Source of the DNA: Acidobacteriota bacterium
Lineage (GTDB): Bacteria; Acidobacteriota; Terriglobia; Terriglobales; Acidobacteriaceae
DNA: 64,000 bases
Direction: 5' to 3'
Assembly (NCBI GenBank): GCA_021792135.1
Contig: JAJYVF010000013.1
Span: forward strand, 62,001 to 126,000
The notes under the pieces are model-generated. The model saw nothing but the letters and a program-made list of their open reading frames with translations, did not search any database and was not told the DNA's origin. Shown here piece by piece: positions 26,524-36,485 of the stretch (positions within the stretch are counted from its first letter, which is position 1; each line of letters starts with the position of its first letter). A program made the position numbers and the translations under genes.

Positions 26524-28007
26524 GCCGCCTCCTTGCGCAGCGACCACAGCTCCAGTTCCGCGCCCGTCCGCCCCGGCAGCAGTTCCAGCAGCACGCGTTT
26601 CGGATACACGCGCACCCGCACCTTCAGCACGTCGCTGGCGCGGTCCTGATTCAGCGCCACTGCCAGCCGCAGCAGCACCACCGCCCTCCGCACGTGCTCA
26701 TACTCCTCGGGAGGAACCTGTCGCATGGTACGGCCCTCCGGCGCCGGACGGCTCTTGCCCAGGTAGCGCGCAATCGCCGACATCACCACCCGCTGCTGGG
26801 GCGTGAACCCATACAGCTCGGAGTTGGCGACGATGTACTGCGCGTGCCGGTGATAGCCCTGGTGATTCAGAAACTTCCCGATATCGCGCAGCATGGCGGC
26901 CGCTTCCAGCCAGGTATGGTACTCCTCCGGCAAGGCATGCACCTGCGCCAGGTCCCGGAAGAGCTGCGCCGCATGCTCCCGCACCGGATCGGCCTGTTTC
27001 GGATCGATGCCATATCTCCGGCACGCCTCCAGTACTCCCTGCCAGCGTTCGCGCTCGAACTGCTGATGCAGCGACGCTCGCGGATCCTGCTCCGCCAGCA
27101 TCTGCGCCAGAATGCCGTCCCGCAGCCCCAGGGGGGAATAGCGAAATCCCGGCAGCGCGAAGGTTTCCAGGATGTTCGCAAAGACATAGGTCCCCGCCAC
27201 AATGATTTCCGACCGGCGCGGCCCGATCCCCGGCATCACCGCACGCTGCGCGTTCGTCATCTTCGCCAGTTTCCGCGCCAGCCGGCGCACTGTCGCCGTT
27301 GGCGTGAGCTCCTCGCGTTTTTTTGAGCCGCGGCCTCTGCTCAGCGTGCGGCTCGCATCGGACAGCGCAGCCGCTGTCCCTGACGTGGCAATCGTCAGCC
27401 GCGCGCCCGCCGGATCGATCTTCCGCGTTGCCCGCCGCAGTTCGCGGTCGATGAACTGCTGCATCCGCCCGATCTCGTCCGCACTCGGCAGCTCGCTGGG
27501 CAAAAATTCCTTTGTCAGCCGCACGGCGCCCAGCGGCAGGCTGATGGTCTCCCGGATCCGTTTGTGTTCCGAGAGCGTGACCTCGCAGCTGCCGCCGCCG
27601 AGATCGATCAGCACGCAGCGCCCACCCGCGCCCGGCTCGCTCTCCACCACGCCGCGATGGATGAGTCGTCCCTCTTCAAGCCCCGAAATGACCTCGACAT
27701 CCCAGCCCGTCTCATCCCGAACCCAGGCCAGAAAGGCCCGCGAATTCCGCGCATCGCGCATCGCCGAGGTGGCAACGGCGCGCACCCGGTCCGCTCCGTG
27801 CGACTGCACAGCCTTGTAAAAGCGCTTCAGGGTGCGCAGCGTGGCCGCCATCGCCTCGGGCGAGACGATCCCTGTCTCAAAGACGCTGGCCCCCAGCCGC
27901 GTCACCTCGCGATCTTCATGGATGGTGCGGAGCCGGTGCTGTACAACCCGGCCGATTTTCAGCCGGCAGGAATTGGATCCGATATCGATAGCCGCTAAGG
28001 TCTGCAT
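26475..28007 (-). CDS. ppx: Ppx/GppA exopolyphosphatase family protein
   Basis: A 510-residue phosphatase that removes terminal phosphate from polyphosphate or converts pppGpp to ppGpp. The actin-like ATPase-fold motifs are present: AIDIGSNSCRLKIG at the start, AVATSAMRDARNS, GLEEGRLIHRG, and LIDLGGGSCEVTL. An HD-type C-terminal domain is visible around residues 330-430 (TWLEAAAMLRDIGKFLNHQGYHRHAQYI), as in long Ppx forms. A CHAD protein gene precedes it on the same strand with 63 bp between, and SixA is convergent. Which of polyphosphate or pppGpp is used cannot be told from sequence. Confidence 0.93.
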   Translation of the reverse strand: MQTLAAIDIGSNSCRLKIGRVVQHRLRTIHEDREVTRLGASVFETGIVSPEAMAATLRTLKRFYKAVQSHGADRVRAVATSAMRDARNSRAFLAWVRDETGWDVEVISGLEEGRLIHRGVVESEPGAGGRCVLIDLGGGSCEVTLSEHKRIRETISLPLGAVRLTKEFLPSELPSADEIGRMQQFIDRELRRATRKIDPAGARLTIATSGTAAALSDASRTLSRGRGSKKREELTPTATVRRLARKLAKMTNAQRAVMPGIGPRRSEIIVAGTYVFANILETFALPGFRYSPLGLRDGILAQMLAEQDPRASLHQQFERERWQGVLEACRRYGIDPKQADPVREHAAQLFRDLAQVHALPEEYHTWLEAAAMLRDIGKFLNHQGYHRHAQYIVANSELYGFTPQQRVVMSAIARYLGKSRPAPEGRTMRQVPPEEYEHVRRAVVLLRLAVALNQDRASDVLKVRVRVYPKRVLLELLPGRTGAELELWSLRKEAAYFREVFGRELFAALE

Positions 28008-28070
28008 AATCGGCGCGAAATTTCCGTTCGCGAGCTTTCATTCAGCACGATACACGAGCCGCGGCCGGAC

Positions 28071-29057
28071 TTATGCAGTCGCCCGACGGGAGCGGGCAGC
28101 AGGCCGAGCGCGCCCATTGCCGGAGGAGACCGCCAGCCACTCGCCCATCAGCCGGCCGCGCAGCCTCGCAGCTGTCTTCATCGCCATCACGAAGTGCTCG
28201 TCGCGCTGGCCTTCCAGCAAGGCAGTCAGCTCCTGAGCCGTGTCGCCGAGCGCGGCATGCGCCTCCTCCGCCAGGACCACCCAGTCATGCCAGTCGCCAA
28301 TCTCATCCTGCAGGTTCTTCAGCGCCTCACTGATCCGGGCCGCGTGCGCGTCGCCCCGCGTGGCCAGCTCCGCCAGATAGCGCGCCTGCTTCGCTCCCTT
28401 GCGAAACTCATGCAGATTGCCTGCATCCAGGTGCTGCATTTCCGACGCCAGCCGCGCGAAGTTGTCCAGCGCCACCACCCCCGGCGGCTTCTTCCGCGCC
28501 CGCCGCGGATGGTCGCGCATCGCCGTCACCAGCTCCGCCACCCTCCGATCCAGCTTCGCCAGCAGATCCGGCGCCTGGGCCTGCATCGCTCCGGCCACCT
28601 CCGTCCGGCGGTGCTTCAGCCATGCATCCAAATCGTCGGCCTGCGCTTCCAGCCCGGAGCTGCGCAACCCCGCCGCCGCCGTCTCCAGCACATCCGGCTC
28701 GTCGACCAGGCTCGGATGCTGCTGGTTCGGCTGCTCTTCTTCGTGCCTGCCCTTCTCACCCAGGGCTCGCTTTGTAAGCCTGCTGAGAAGTCTGCGATGC
28801 ACATCCAGGTCGCGCACCGGTGCGGCCGCATGTCGAATCTTTCTGAGCATCCGCATGAGCGCCGTCGCCGCCGCACACACCGGCTCACCCCCGTCGTGCG
28901 GAAGCTCCCGCACCAGCGTCTCCAGCGTCACCTGCAGCCTCCGCGTTCCCGTCCGCGTATCGTGCACCGGATCCTCATCCGGATCATCGACGCATCGCGC
29001 CAGGTTTTCCCGCAGATTCGCCGCCAGACGCCTTACGTTTTCGTGCTCACCCCTCAT
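28071..29057 (-). CDS. CHAD-domain protein
   Basis: A 328-residue helical protein of the CHAD family, which binds polyphosphate through conserved His and basic residues. Hallmarks are DPVHDTRTGTRRLQVTLETL near the start, VRDLDVHRRLL, and LHEFRKGAKQARYLAELA in the second half, plus DEIGDWHDWVVLAEEAH. The start is best at the ATG at 29057, because the longer frame would overlap the divergent glycosyltransferase gene at 29122. It is probably co-transcribed with the Ppx/GppA gene downstream, which fits a polyphosphate-related role. The C terminus is basic (SRRATA). Confidence 0.88.
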   Translation of the reverse strand: MRGEHENVRRLAANLRENLARCVDDPDEDPVHDTRTGTRRLQVTLETLVRELPHDGGEPVCAAATALMRMLRKIRHAAAPVRDLDVHRRLLSRLTKRALGEKGRHEEEQPNQQHPSLVDEPDVLETAAAGLRSSGLEAQADDLDAWLKHRRTEVAGAMQAQAPDLLAKLDRRVAELVTAMRDHPRRARKKPPGVVALDNFARLASEMQHLDAGNLHEFRKGAKQARYLAELATRGDAHAARISEALKNLQDEIGDWHDWVVLAEEAHAALGDTAQELTALLEGQRDEHFVMAMKTAARLRGRLMGEWLAVSSGNGRARPAARSRRATA

Positions 29058-29121
29058 CCCGCGAGGCCCGAATCCGCCGCCTCTGACTGATATTCTGAAC
29101 TCAGTGTCAGGCTTCGGACAA

Positions 29122-31149
29122 ATGACCATGCCGCACCCCCCGGCGGATCAAATCTCAGCTCCGTCCGCGCAGAGTTCGATCCTCTCCTCGCCGAAAAAAG
29201 CATGGACGCTGCTGCTGCTCATCTTTACCGCGGTCTATGTCGCCTCCCTCTTCTCACCCGCGCTGCTCGACGACGCCGACACCACCCACGCCGAGGCGGC
29301 TCAGCATATGCTCATCAGCGGCGACTGGGTGACCATGTACGTCAACGGCATCCGCTATCTCGAAAAGCCGCCTCTGCCCTATTGGATCGTCGCCGCCGAC
29401 TATCGCCTCTTCGGCTACAACGTGTTTGCCACGCATCTGCCCATGGCTCTGGCGGTGCTCAGCTGTGCGATGATTGTGTGGCTGTGGAGCCGCCGGGCCT
29501 GGGGCGACCGTGCCGCCTTCTATGCGGCTCTGGGGATCTTCACTTCCGTGGGGGTCTTCCTTTTCACCCGCTTCTTCATTCCCGATTCCATCATCAGCTT
29601 CTTCCTTCTCCTGGCCCTCTACTGCTTTCTCACCGGCGTCGAGGACCACAAGCCGCTGCGCCTTTACGTCGCCTACGCATCCGTGGCCCTCGCCCTGCTT
29701 TCCAAGGGCCTGATCGCGCCTGTCTTCTTTGCCGCCGCCGTCATTCCCTGGCTCCTTATCACCGGCGAATGGCGCCACTGGCGCCAGCTGCATCTCTTCA
29801 CCGGACTGCTGGTCTTCCTCGCCATCGGTGCGCCATGGCACATCCTTGCCGGACTCCGCAACCCCGATTACGGCCATCCCATCGGCAATGTGCCCTCACC
29901 CGGCCACGTCCACGGGTTTTTCTACTTCTACTTCGTCAACGAGCATTTCCTGCGCTTCCTGGGGCTGCGCTATCCCAACGACTACAACCGCCAGCCCTGG
30001 TATGTTTTCTGGCTCGGCCAGATGATCTGGATCTTCCCCTGGAGCCTCTGGTTCCCCATCGCCATCCGGCGCGCCTGGCGCAATCGCCGGATTTTCTTCT
30101 CCGACCTGCGCTACGACGCGACCAATACCATCCAGTTCCTCGCCCCCGGGCTCACCGCGTATCAGTCCTCCGCGCTGGCCGCCCGTCTGCGCTTCCGCGC
30201 CCGCACCAGCCTGCTGCTGACCGTCTACTCCGCCTTCATCCTGATCTTCTTCGCCTTCTCCACCAACCAGGAGTATTACACCTGGCCCATTTATCCCGCC
30301 CTGCTCATGCTCATAGCCGGCGCGCTCTCGGTGGTCGAGGAATCTCCGCGCGGCAGCCAGCCAGCCGCCGATGGATGGCTCAGCGCCGCTCACGCCTGCT
30401 TCGCTGTGGTGGGTGTCGCCGTCGCCGCCGTTCTCGGCTGGGGTCTGTGGCAATCCCGTCACCTCCCCTATGTTCCGGACATCGGCACCCTGCTGGCCCA
30501 TCGCGATGTGGCCGGTTACTCGCTTGCGATGTCCCATTTCTTCGACCTGACCGGCCCCTCGTTCGCCGCCCTGCGCTTTCCCGCGCTCCTCGCCGCTCTG
30601 GCTTTTCTGGCCGGCCCGCCGGCTGCCTGGGGGCTCCGCCGCCGCGGTCACGCGGTTGAGTCGACGGTGACCGTGGCTTTTACCGTTGCAATCGCTCTGA
30701 TTGCGGCCCACATTGCGCTCATTCGCTTCGAGCCCATGCTTTCTTCCAAAGCCATAGCAGACACCATCAACCGCCTCACCGCGGAACCGGCCAACGCCAA
30801 CGCCCAGCTCATGCTCTACGGTGACCAGTCCGACGGCTCCTCGGTCCTCTTTTATACCCGCCGTCCGGCGCTGCTCGTTCATGGCCGGAAGTCCTATTTC
30901 GCACCCGACCCGGAAGAGGACCCCGGCGAACTCTTCGGCTCCTCGATGATCTGGGGCTCCGATTACCCCGACGCCCCCCACATCTTCCTCAGCGACGCCG
31001 ACCTCCTGCGCCTCTGGGGCACCGGAGCACGCAAGTTCCTCTTCGTTCCCGGCGACTTCCGCAACCACGTCCGGAAGCTGCTCGGTTCGCGCGGCTACCT
31101 TGTCCAGGAACTCTCCGACAAGACCCTCTACACCGACCGGCCGCTCTGA
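29122..31149 (+). CDS. GT39-family ArnT-like membrane glycosyltransferase
   Basis: A 675-residue integral membrane protein with a short cytosolic start and many transmembrane segments. The catalytic DDAD acidic pair lies in the first extracytoplasmic loop (SPALLDDADTTHAEAAQHM), as in ArnT and protein O-mannosyltransferases. YLEKPPLPYWIVAADYRLFG and FTRFFIPDSIISFF also match the family. These enzymes move sugars from polyprenyl-phosphate carriers onto lipid A or protein on the periplasmic side. The acceptor here is unknown. The start is the ATG at 29122 or 29128. The gene is divergent from the CHAD gene. Confidence 0.88.
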   Translation: MTMPHPPADQISAPSAQSSILSSPKKAWTLLLLIFTAVYVASLFSPALLDDADTTHAEAAQHMLISGDWVTMYVNGIRYLEKPPLPYWIVAADYRLFGYNVFATHLPMALAVLSCAMIVWLWSRRAWGDRAAFYAALGIFTSVGVFLFTRFFIPDSIISFFLLLALYCFLTGVEDHKPLRLYVAYASVALALLSKGLIAPVFFAAAVIPWLLITGEWRHWRQLHLFTGLLVFLAIGAPWHILAGLRNPDYGHPIGNVPSPGHVHGFFYFYFVNEHFLRFLGLRYPNDYNRQPWYVFWLGQMIWIFPWSLWFPIAIRRAWRNRRIFFSDLRYDATNTIQFLAPGLTAYQSSALAARLRFRARTSLLLTVYSAFILIFFAFSTNQEYYTWPIYPALLMLIAGALSVVEESPRGSQPAADGWLSAAHACFAVVGVAVAAVLGWGLWQSRHLPYVPDIGTLLAHRDVAGYSLAMSHFFDLTGPSFAALRFPALLAALAFLAGPPAAWGLRRRGHAVESTVTVAFTVAIALIAAHIALIRFEPMLSSKAIADTINRLTAEPANANAQLMLYGDQSDGSSVLFYTRRPALLVHGRKSYFAPDPEEDPGELFGSSMIWGSDYPDAPHIFLSDADLLRLWGTGARKFLFVPGDFRNHVRKLLGSRGYLVQELSDKTLYTDRPL

Positions 31150-31303
31150 GCGCAGGTTCCTGTCCGTTTGCGAACACCGCTTCCCGAATGCGGACGGCAG
31201 ACTGGCCCGTGCCCTGCCCCGGCAACAGCCAAATCTCCTGTTTCGGCGATCTGCGCTTTCCGTATAGCGGCGCCAAAATTGCTTTCACCGCCCCAGGGGT
31301 GTT

Positions 31304-33742
31304 ATGCAGATTCTGCTTCAGGATTTCCGCTATGCGTTGCGCCAGCTGCGGCAGGCGCCGGGGTTTGCGTTTGTCGCCGTGCTCACCCTGTCCCTGGGGG
31401 TAGGCGCAGCCACCGCCATCTTCAGCGTCGTCGATGCTGTCATCCTTCGCCCTCTGCCGTACAACCACCCCGAGCTGATCTACGCGCCGGTCACCATCGC
31501 CAAAGAGGGATACACGCAGCCGCTCTCCTGGCCGAGTTTTCAGGACATGCGCGCCCGGAACCACAGCTTCACCGCTTATTCCGGCGTCTGGGCTTACCAC
31601 ACCGCCAATCTCGAAACGCCGTCCGGCCCCATATCCCTGCAGTCCGTCCAGGGCTCCGACGATTTCTTCTCCGTCTTCGGCGTCGCTCCCATCCTCGGAC
31701 GCACCTACCGCCCCGGCGAAGACCAGCCCGGCAGAAACAACGTCGCCGTGCTCAGCTACGACGTCTGGAAGACCAACTTCGGCGGACAGAGCGGTGTGAT
31801 CGGCCAGACCATCCAGCTCGACGGCAAGCCCTACACCTGCATCGGCGTCATGCCGGCGGGATTCCGCTATCCGCTGAGCGCCCTCCACGCCATCTATACC
31901 CCGCTGCACCCCTACGCTGACTGGATGAAATCCCGCGGCGATCACTGGCTCCGCAGCGTTGGCCGCCTCAGGCCCGGCATCACCCGTCTTCAGGCCCAGG
32001 CGGACCTGAACACCGTCATGGCCAACCTCGCCCGCGCCTATCCGGACACCGATAGTGGCCGCAGGATTCAGCTCATCAGCCTCGAGGAGAGCATCCATGC
32101 CGATACCTCCGGCGCGCTGTGGACGCTCTCCGCTGCCGTACTGGCCGTCCTGCTCATCGGCTGCATCAATGTCGCCGGCCTGCTCCTGGCTCGCGGAGTC
32201 CGGCGCGAGCGCGAGATCGCCCTGCGTGCGGCTGTGGGAGCCAGCCGCTCCCGGCTGGTCCGTCAGATCCTCACCGAAGGCCTGCTCCTCGCGGCTTGCG
32301 GAGCCGCCGGCGGCATCTGCCTCTCCGCCCTCCTGCTCAGCGCCATGCGCGCCTTCCTCGTGCATGCAATCACCCGGGGATCCGAAGTGCATATCAATGT
32401 CCAGGTTCTCCTGGCGGCCCTGCTCATCTCTGCCTTCACCAGCGTCCTGGCCGCGCTGCTGCCCGCGCTGCGCGTCTCCGGCACTGACCCCAGCCAGGCT
32501 CTGCGCAGCGGCGGCAGCGCCGGCACGGCGCGCGTCCAGCACCGCCTCCGGTCCGTCTTCATCGTCTCCCAGGTCGCGCTCTCTCTCGTGCTGCTCGTCG
32601 TCGCCGGCGCTCTCCTGCGGATGGTCGCCGGCTATCGCAATACCAGTCTCGGCTTCGATCCTGCGCGCACCCTCGCCGTCGAAATCGATCTCTCCCCCGC
32701 GCGCTATCGGGGAAGCGATGTGCGAATCAGCTTCTACCAGCCGCTCCTCGACCGCGTTTCACACCTTCCCGGCGTGCTGGGCGCCGGCTTGATCAACCTC
32801 GTTCCCATCCAGAGCTGGGGCTCCAACTCCGAAATCCACATCTCCGGCCAGCCCCCTTATCCTCCGCACGAGGTCACCCTCGCGGAAAATCGCTTCGTCT
32901 CGCAGAGCTACTTCCAGGCCATGGGCATCCGCCTGATTCGGGGCCGTCTGCTTTCGCCCTCCCTCGACCTGCCCACCAGCAAGGCCGCCCACATCGTGGT
33001 CAACCAGGCCTTTGTGCGCAAATTCATCCCGGCGAACCTCGACCCTGTCGGCCAGCACATCGACGACAGCGATCAGGCCGACCAGAAGACGGCCATCGTC
33101 GGCGTCGTCTCCGACGTGCGACAGAACCTCTTCGACAATCCATTACCGGAAATGGACTATCTCGATTCCGAGTTGCCGCCGAACCTCGCCGCCGATCTGC
33201 TGATGTCGAACAACCTCATGGTGCGCACCGCGGGCGATCCCCGCACCCTCATTCCCTCGCTGCGCCGCATCTTCCATGAAGTCGATCCCACGCTGCCCTT
33301 CCGCGCTCCCGAAACCATGGAGGAGATCGTCTCGGACCAGCTCGTCATGCAGCGGATGGAGAGCTGGCTTTTCGGCATCTTCGCGTCGCTGGCGGTTCTG
33401 CTTTCCCTGGTCGGACTCTATGGCCTCATCTCCCATGAAGTGGAGACCGGAACCCGGGACATCGGCATCCGCATGGCGCTCGGCGCTTCACGACGAACGG
33501 TGCTCTCGCTCGGCCTGCGGCGCGTTGTGCACCTGCTGACAGCCGGCATTGCGGCTGGATTCGCGCTCAGCTTCGCCGCCAGCCGGCTGATCGCTTCGAT
33601 TGTGGTTCTTCGCTTCACACATCTGGCCGGTTTGCTGGCGCTGCTCGGGGCCGCACTGGCCCTGGCCGGAGTCGTCGCCGCCCTGATCCCCCTGCGCCGC
33701 GCCGCCTCTGTCGATCCCATGCAGGCGCTGCGCATGGAGTGA
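31304..33742 (+). CDS. ADOP-type FtsX/MacB permease, first copy
   Basis: An 812-residue acidobacterial duplicated orphan permease. The N-terminal region has DFRYALRQLRQAPGFAFVAVLTLSLGVG, then a large MacB-type periplasmic domain, and two FtsX-like permease modules with four or more membrane segments each (the second near residues 675-800, ending TDPMQAL-like: SVDPMQALRME). The family lacks a fused ATPase. A lone ABC ATPase elsewhere could serve it, but none is adjacent. AGGGG precedes the ATG at 31304. Transport or stress functions are assumed for this family, not known. A second ADOP gene lies at 37911-40406. Confidence 0.9.
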   Translation: MQILLQDFRYALRQLRQAPGFAFVAVLTLSLGVGAATAIFSVVDAVILRPLPYNHPELIYAPVTIAKEGYTQPLSWPSFQDMRARNHSFTAYSGVWAYHTANLETPSGPISLQSVQGSDDFFSVFGVAPILGRTYRPGEDQPGRNNVAVLSYDVWKTNFGGQSGVIGQTIQLDGKPYTCIGVMPAGFRYPLSALHAIYTPLHPYADWMKSRGDHWLRSVGRLRPGITRLQAQADLNTVMANLARAYPDTDSGRRIQLISLEESIHADTSGALWTLSAAVLAVLLIGCINVAGLLLARGVRREREIALRAAVGASRSRLVRQILTEGLLLAACGAAGGICLSALLLSAMRAFLVHAITRGSEVHINVQVLLAALLISAFTSVLAALLPALRVSGTDPSQALRSGGSAGTARVQHRLRSVFIVSQVALSLVLLVVAGALLRMVAGYRNTSLGFDPARTLAVEIDLSPARYRGSDVRISFYQPLLDRVSHLPGVLGAGLINLVPIQSWGSNSEIHISGQPPYPPHEVTLAENRFVSQSYFQAMGIRLIRGRLLSPSLDLPTSKAAHIVVNQAFVRKFIPANLDPVGQHIDDSDQADQKTAIVGVVSDVRQNLFDNPLPEMDYLDSELPPNLAADLLMSNNLMVRTAGDPRTLIPSLRRIFHEVDPTLPFRAPETMEEIVSDQLVMQRMESWLFGIFASLAVLLSLVGLYGLISHEVETGTRDIGIRMALGASRRTVLSLGLRRVVHLLTAGIAAGFALSFAASRLIASIVVLRFTHLAGLLALLGAALALAGVVAALIPLRRAASVDPMQALRME

Positions 33743-33748
33743 ACCCGC

Positions 33749-34639
33749 TTACTCGATCTTCCTGACTTTGGTGGTCGACGGCACTCCGGTCAGCTGAAAC
33801 TGCTCATTGTTCAGCGGCAGATTCACCCTCAGCTTCTGCACCGCGATCACGATCTGGTACTGCTCCAGCGGCCTCCGGATCGTCACCGTTCCCGGGAAGC
33901 GCTCTGTGCCGAAAACCTGCAGGGGACCGTATAGCGCCTGCGTCTGGATCTGTCCCTTCTCGTCGTAAATGTCTTCCTCGTCCGGCTCCAGGTCGATGCG
34001 GCTGAAGTGAATCACCCGGCGCACCTGCGTGAAGCGGCTGCCGCCCTGCCGCATCTGAACGGTGAGCAGGTATTCCGGGCGGATCTCCAGCTTCCTCGTC
34101 CTGGAGTTCACCACCATGTCGCTGTCGGTGGTCACCGACAGCACGTCATCCGCTGCGATCTTCGGGATCACCAGGGAATCGAAAAACATGTAGGGCCGCA
34201 TGTTCTCGAAGGGGTTGGGCGATTCCTTCGTGACCGTATTGGCTCCCTCGATAAGTTCGTTCTTCGGCGGAATCCAAAGCTTGAAGGTGTCGCCATCGCT
34301 GGCCATGTCGAAGAGGCGCGTCCGCACGAAAGGCGCCAGGCCGATCACCCGCAGCGACTCCGGCTTGCGCAGCAGGATGTATCCGGTAAAGGATGTGTAG
34401 GTCTTCTCCTTGCCCTTCAGCGATCCGCCCTCGGTGGCGGTGAACTCCACCGTCGCACTCATGGAGTTGATCAGGTCATAACGCTCGTTGATCATGTCCA
34501 CCAGCTGCTGGGGAGGCGCGCTGAGCACCATCGGCGGCATTTTCGCCTTCGGCACCCTGCGTGTATGCCACAAACACCCGTTCAGAGCCGGCAGTGCCAG
34601 CGTTAACGCAACGACAACTCCGCTCCGGAATCGATGCAT
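33749..34639 (-). CDS. LolA-like / DUF4292-type lipoprotein
   Basis: A 296-residue exported lipoprotein with a lipobox at LPALNGC (lipidated Cys22). Its mature part, from about residue 45, forms a LolA-like half-barrel of the DUF4292 group (VDMINERYDLINSMSATVEF, GYILLRKPESLRVIGL, DGDTFKLWIPPKN). Such proteins bind acyl chains or help outer-membrane lipid or protein traffic. It is 65 bp downstream of the MltG gene and likely in its operon. Its C-terminal half is less alike known families. It is convergent with the first ADOP gene with only 6 bp between them. Confidence 0.78.
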   Translation of the reverse strand: MHRFRSGVVVALTLALPALNGCLWHTRRVPKAKMPPMVLSAPPQQLVDMINERYDLINSMSATVEFTATEGGSLKGKEKTYTSFTGYILLRKPESLRVIGLAPFVRTRLFDMASDGDTFKLWIPPKNELIEGANTVTKESPNPFENMRPYMFFDSLVIPKIAADDVLSVTTDSDMVVNSRTRKLEIRPEYLLTVQMRQGGSRFTQVRRVIHFSRIDLEPDEEDIYDEKGQIQTQALYGPLQVFGTERFPGTVTIRRPLEQYQIVIAVQKLRVNLPLNNEQFQLTGVPSTTKVRKIE

Positions 34640-34704
34640 GCACTCAGCTCAGCAAACTGCGAGTATAACGGTTGCCCTCAGCCCGGGAGCCCAGCCGCAT
34701 CGCC

Positions 34705-35700
34705 TCACTTCGCGCTGCCCTGCCGTACTGCCCGCCGGTACGCCGCGACATCCTTCGCGTGCTCCTCCAGCGTCGCCGAAAACCGCGACTGTCCTGAGGG
34801 ATTGGCGCCTGCCGCTACGAAATACAGGTAGTTGGTCTGCGCCGGGTGCATCGCCGCCGCCAGCGACTTCAAACCCGGATTGCAGATGGGTCCCGGCGGC
34901 AGCCCCGCGTGCCGGTATGTGTTATAGGACGAGTTTGCCTGCAGATCGGACTGATAAATCGTTCCCCGGTACCGCCCGTCCAGCAGCGCCGCATAGATCA
35001 CCGACGGATCGGTCATCAGCGGCATCCCTTTGGCCATCCGGTTCTCAAACACGCTCGCCACCAGCGGCCTCTCCGTATCGAGTGGCGTCTCCTTCTCCAC
35101 CAGCGAAGCCAGCGTCACCGTCTGGTGGAAGTTCCCGGTCAACCCAAGCGCGCGCGCCTCCACCCGGAACCGTCTCACCATGGTGACGATCATCCCCTGC
35201 GGAGACGTGCAGCGCGCAAAGTGGTACGTTTCCGGAAACAGATAGCCCTCCACGCTCGGCGCGGCGGGATCCAGATCGGCCACCACGCCCTTGTCCCGCT
35301 CAGCCGCCGCCACAAACGCCGCCTTCGTGCCCAGCCCCGCGGCTTCCAGCCGCGCCCCGATGTCGAACATATTCGAGCCCTCGGGTATGGTCACCGCGAT
35401 GGTGTACACATCCCCGCGCCGGAGCCGGTCCCAGACCTCCATCATCTTCGCCGGATGATCGAAACGATACTCTCCGGCCTCCAGCGTCCGGCCCTTCACC
35501 GCGTACAGTGCCAGAAACACACCTTTGCTGCGGATGATGCCCTGCTTTTTCAGCAGTCCCGCAATCTGCGTGCTCGACATGCCCGGGTTGATATCCACGA
35601 AGGTTTCGCGCTGCGGTCCGATCGGAACCAGCAGCGCAAAGGCCACCGCGCCCGCGGCAGCCAGAATCAGAAAAAGAAGAGTGAGAAAGAAGCCGCGCAC
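34705..35700 (-). CDS. mltG: Endolytic transglycosylase MltG
   Basis: A 331-residue inner-membrane protein (one transmembrane helix, LTLLFLILAAAGAVAFALLV) that cleaves nascent glycan strands and so sets glycan length. The YceG-like domain shows a LysM-like start (DINPGMSSTQIAGLLKKQGI), EGYLFPETYHF, the catalytic Glu202 in TLASLVEKETPL, and TDPSVIYAAL and NTYRHAGLPPGPICNPG. It is divergent from ruvX, a common neighbour of mltG. The LolA-like lipoprotein gene follows on the same strand. Confidence 0.94.
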   Translation of the reverse strand: MRGFFLTLLFLILAAAGAVAFALLVPIGPQRETFVDINPGMSSTQIAGLLKKQGIIRSKGVFLALYAVKGRTLEAGEYRFDHPAKMMEVWDRLRRGDVYTIAVTIPEGSNMFDIGARLEAAGLGTKAAFVAAAERDKGVVADLDPAAPSVEGYLFPETYHFARCTSPQGMIVTMVRRFRVEARALGLTGNFHQTVTLASLVEKETPLDTERPLVASVFENRMAKGMPLMTDPSVIYAALLDGRYRGTIYQSDLQANSSYNTYRHAGLPPGPICNPGLKSLAAAMHPAQTNYLYFVAAGANPSGQSRFSATLEEHAKDVAAYRRAVRQGSAK

Positions 35701-35859
35701 GCCCCAAAACCTTGATTCTTTGATTCCCTGACTGATTGTAAGATGCGGAGTTCCTCTTCCGCCCGCGAACGCTCCGGCCTGGCCGATCTTTCATCCTCGG
35801 TTTGCTGCGGCTCACCGGCCAGGCCGTTCAGATGGCGCCGATTTGGGTACCATCATCCT

Positions 35860-36294
35860 GTGCAGCCCCGCCTCCTCGGCCTCGATTTCGGTGACCGCCG
35901 CATCGGTGTCGCTGTCTCCGATCAGCTCGGTCTCACGGCCCAGCCCGTGCTCACCCTGGTACGGAAGAACCTGAAGCAGGACCTGAAATCCCTGGGCCGT
36001 CTCCTCCGGAAATTCGGCTGCTCCGCCATCGTTCTCGGCCATCCCCTGTATATGTCCGGCGACGTCAGTCCCCAGGCCGCGAAAACCCAGGCCTTCGCCG
36101 AATCCCTCCGCTCGGCCTTTGCCCTCCCCGTCCACCTCTGGGACGAGCGCCTCACCTCCGCCGAAGCCCACCGCCATCTGCGCGCCGCCGGTCGCCCCAC
36201 CTCCGGCCACCGCGAGGTGGTCGACCAGGTGGCCGCCGTCCTGATCCTGCAGAGTTTTCTCGATGCCAGGCGCTCCAGTGCCGGCGTCGTATAA
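35860..36294 (+). CDS. ruvX: RuvX/YqgF family Holliday-junction-resolvase-like protein
   Basis: A 144-residue RNase-H-fold protein. The first motif is LLGLDFGDRRIGVAVSD, the second is AIVLGHPLYMSG, and the third includes LWDERLTSAEAHRHL. It is conserved, and YqgF acts in 16S rRNA 5' maturation. The GTG at 35860 is chosen because the fold begins 4 residues later and because the resulting length matches the family. The frame upstream is not protein-like. It is divergent from mltG, with the intergenic stretch holding both promoters. A strong terminator follows its stop within 12 bp. Confidence 0.9.
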   Translation: MQPRLLGLDFGDRRIGVAVSDQLGLTAQPVLTLVRKNLKQDLKSLGRLLRKFGCSAIVLGHPLYMSGDVSPQAAKTQAFAESLRSAFALPVHLWDERLTSAEAHRHLRAAGRPTSGHREVVDQVAAVLILQSFLDARRSSAGVV

Positions 36295-36305
36295 TTAGAG
36301 GCAAC

Positions 36306-36338
36306 GAGGCATCCGCGGCCGGTGGTCGCGGATGCCTC
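36306..36338 (+). terminator. Intrinsic terminator after ruvX
   Basis: A 12-bp perfect stem (GAGGCATCCGCG against CGCGGATGCCTC) with a 9-nt loop starts 11 bp after the ruvX stop and is followed by TATCTTCTATTCCC, a T-rich tail. It separates ruvX from greA. Confidence 0.85.
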
Positions 36339-36485
36339 TATCTTCTATTCCCTTGTCTGGGGCCTGTTCTCTTCCCGTCGCGCCTGAAGGCGCCTTGCGG
36401 AGCGGAAGCGCTGGCCGCTTCCCCGCTTCGCCCTGGTTTTGCCTTCACGCCGGCCGGAACGAGCAGACCGCCGTGGAACTGTTGC

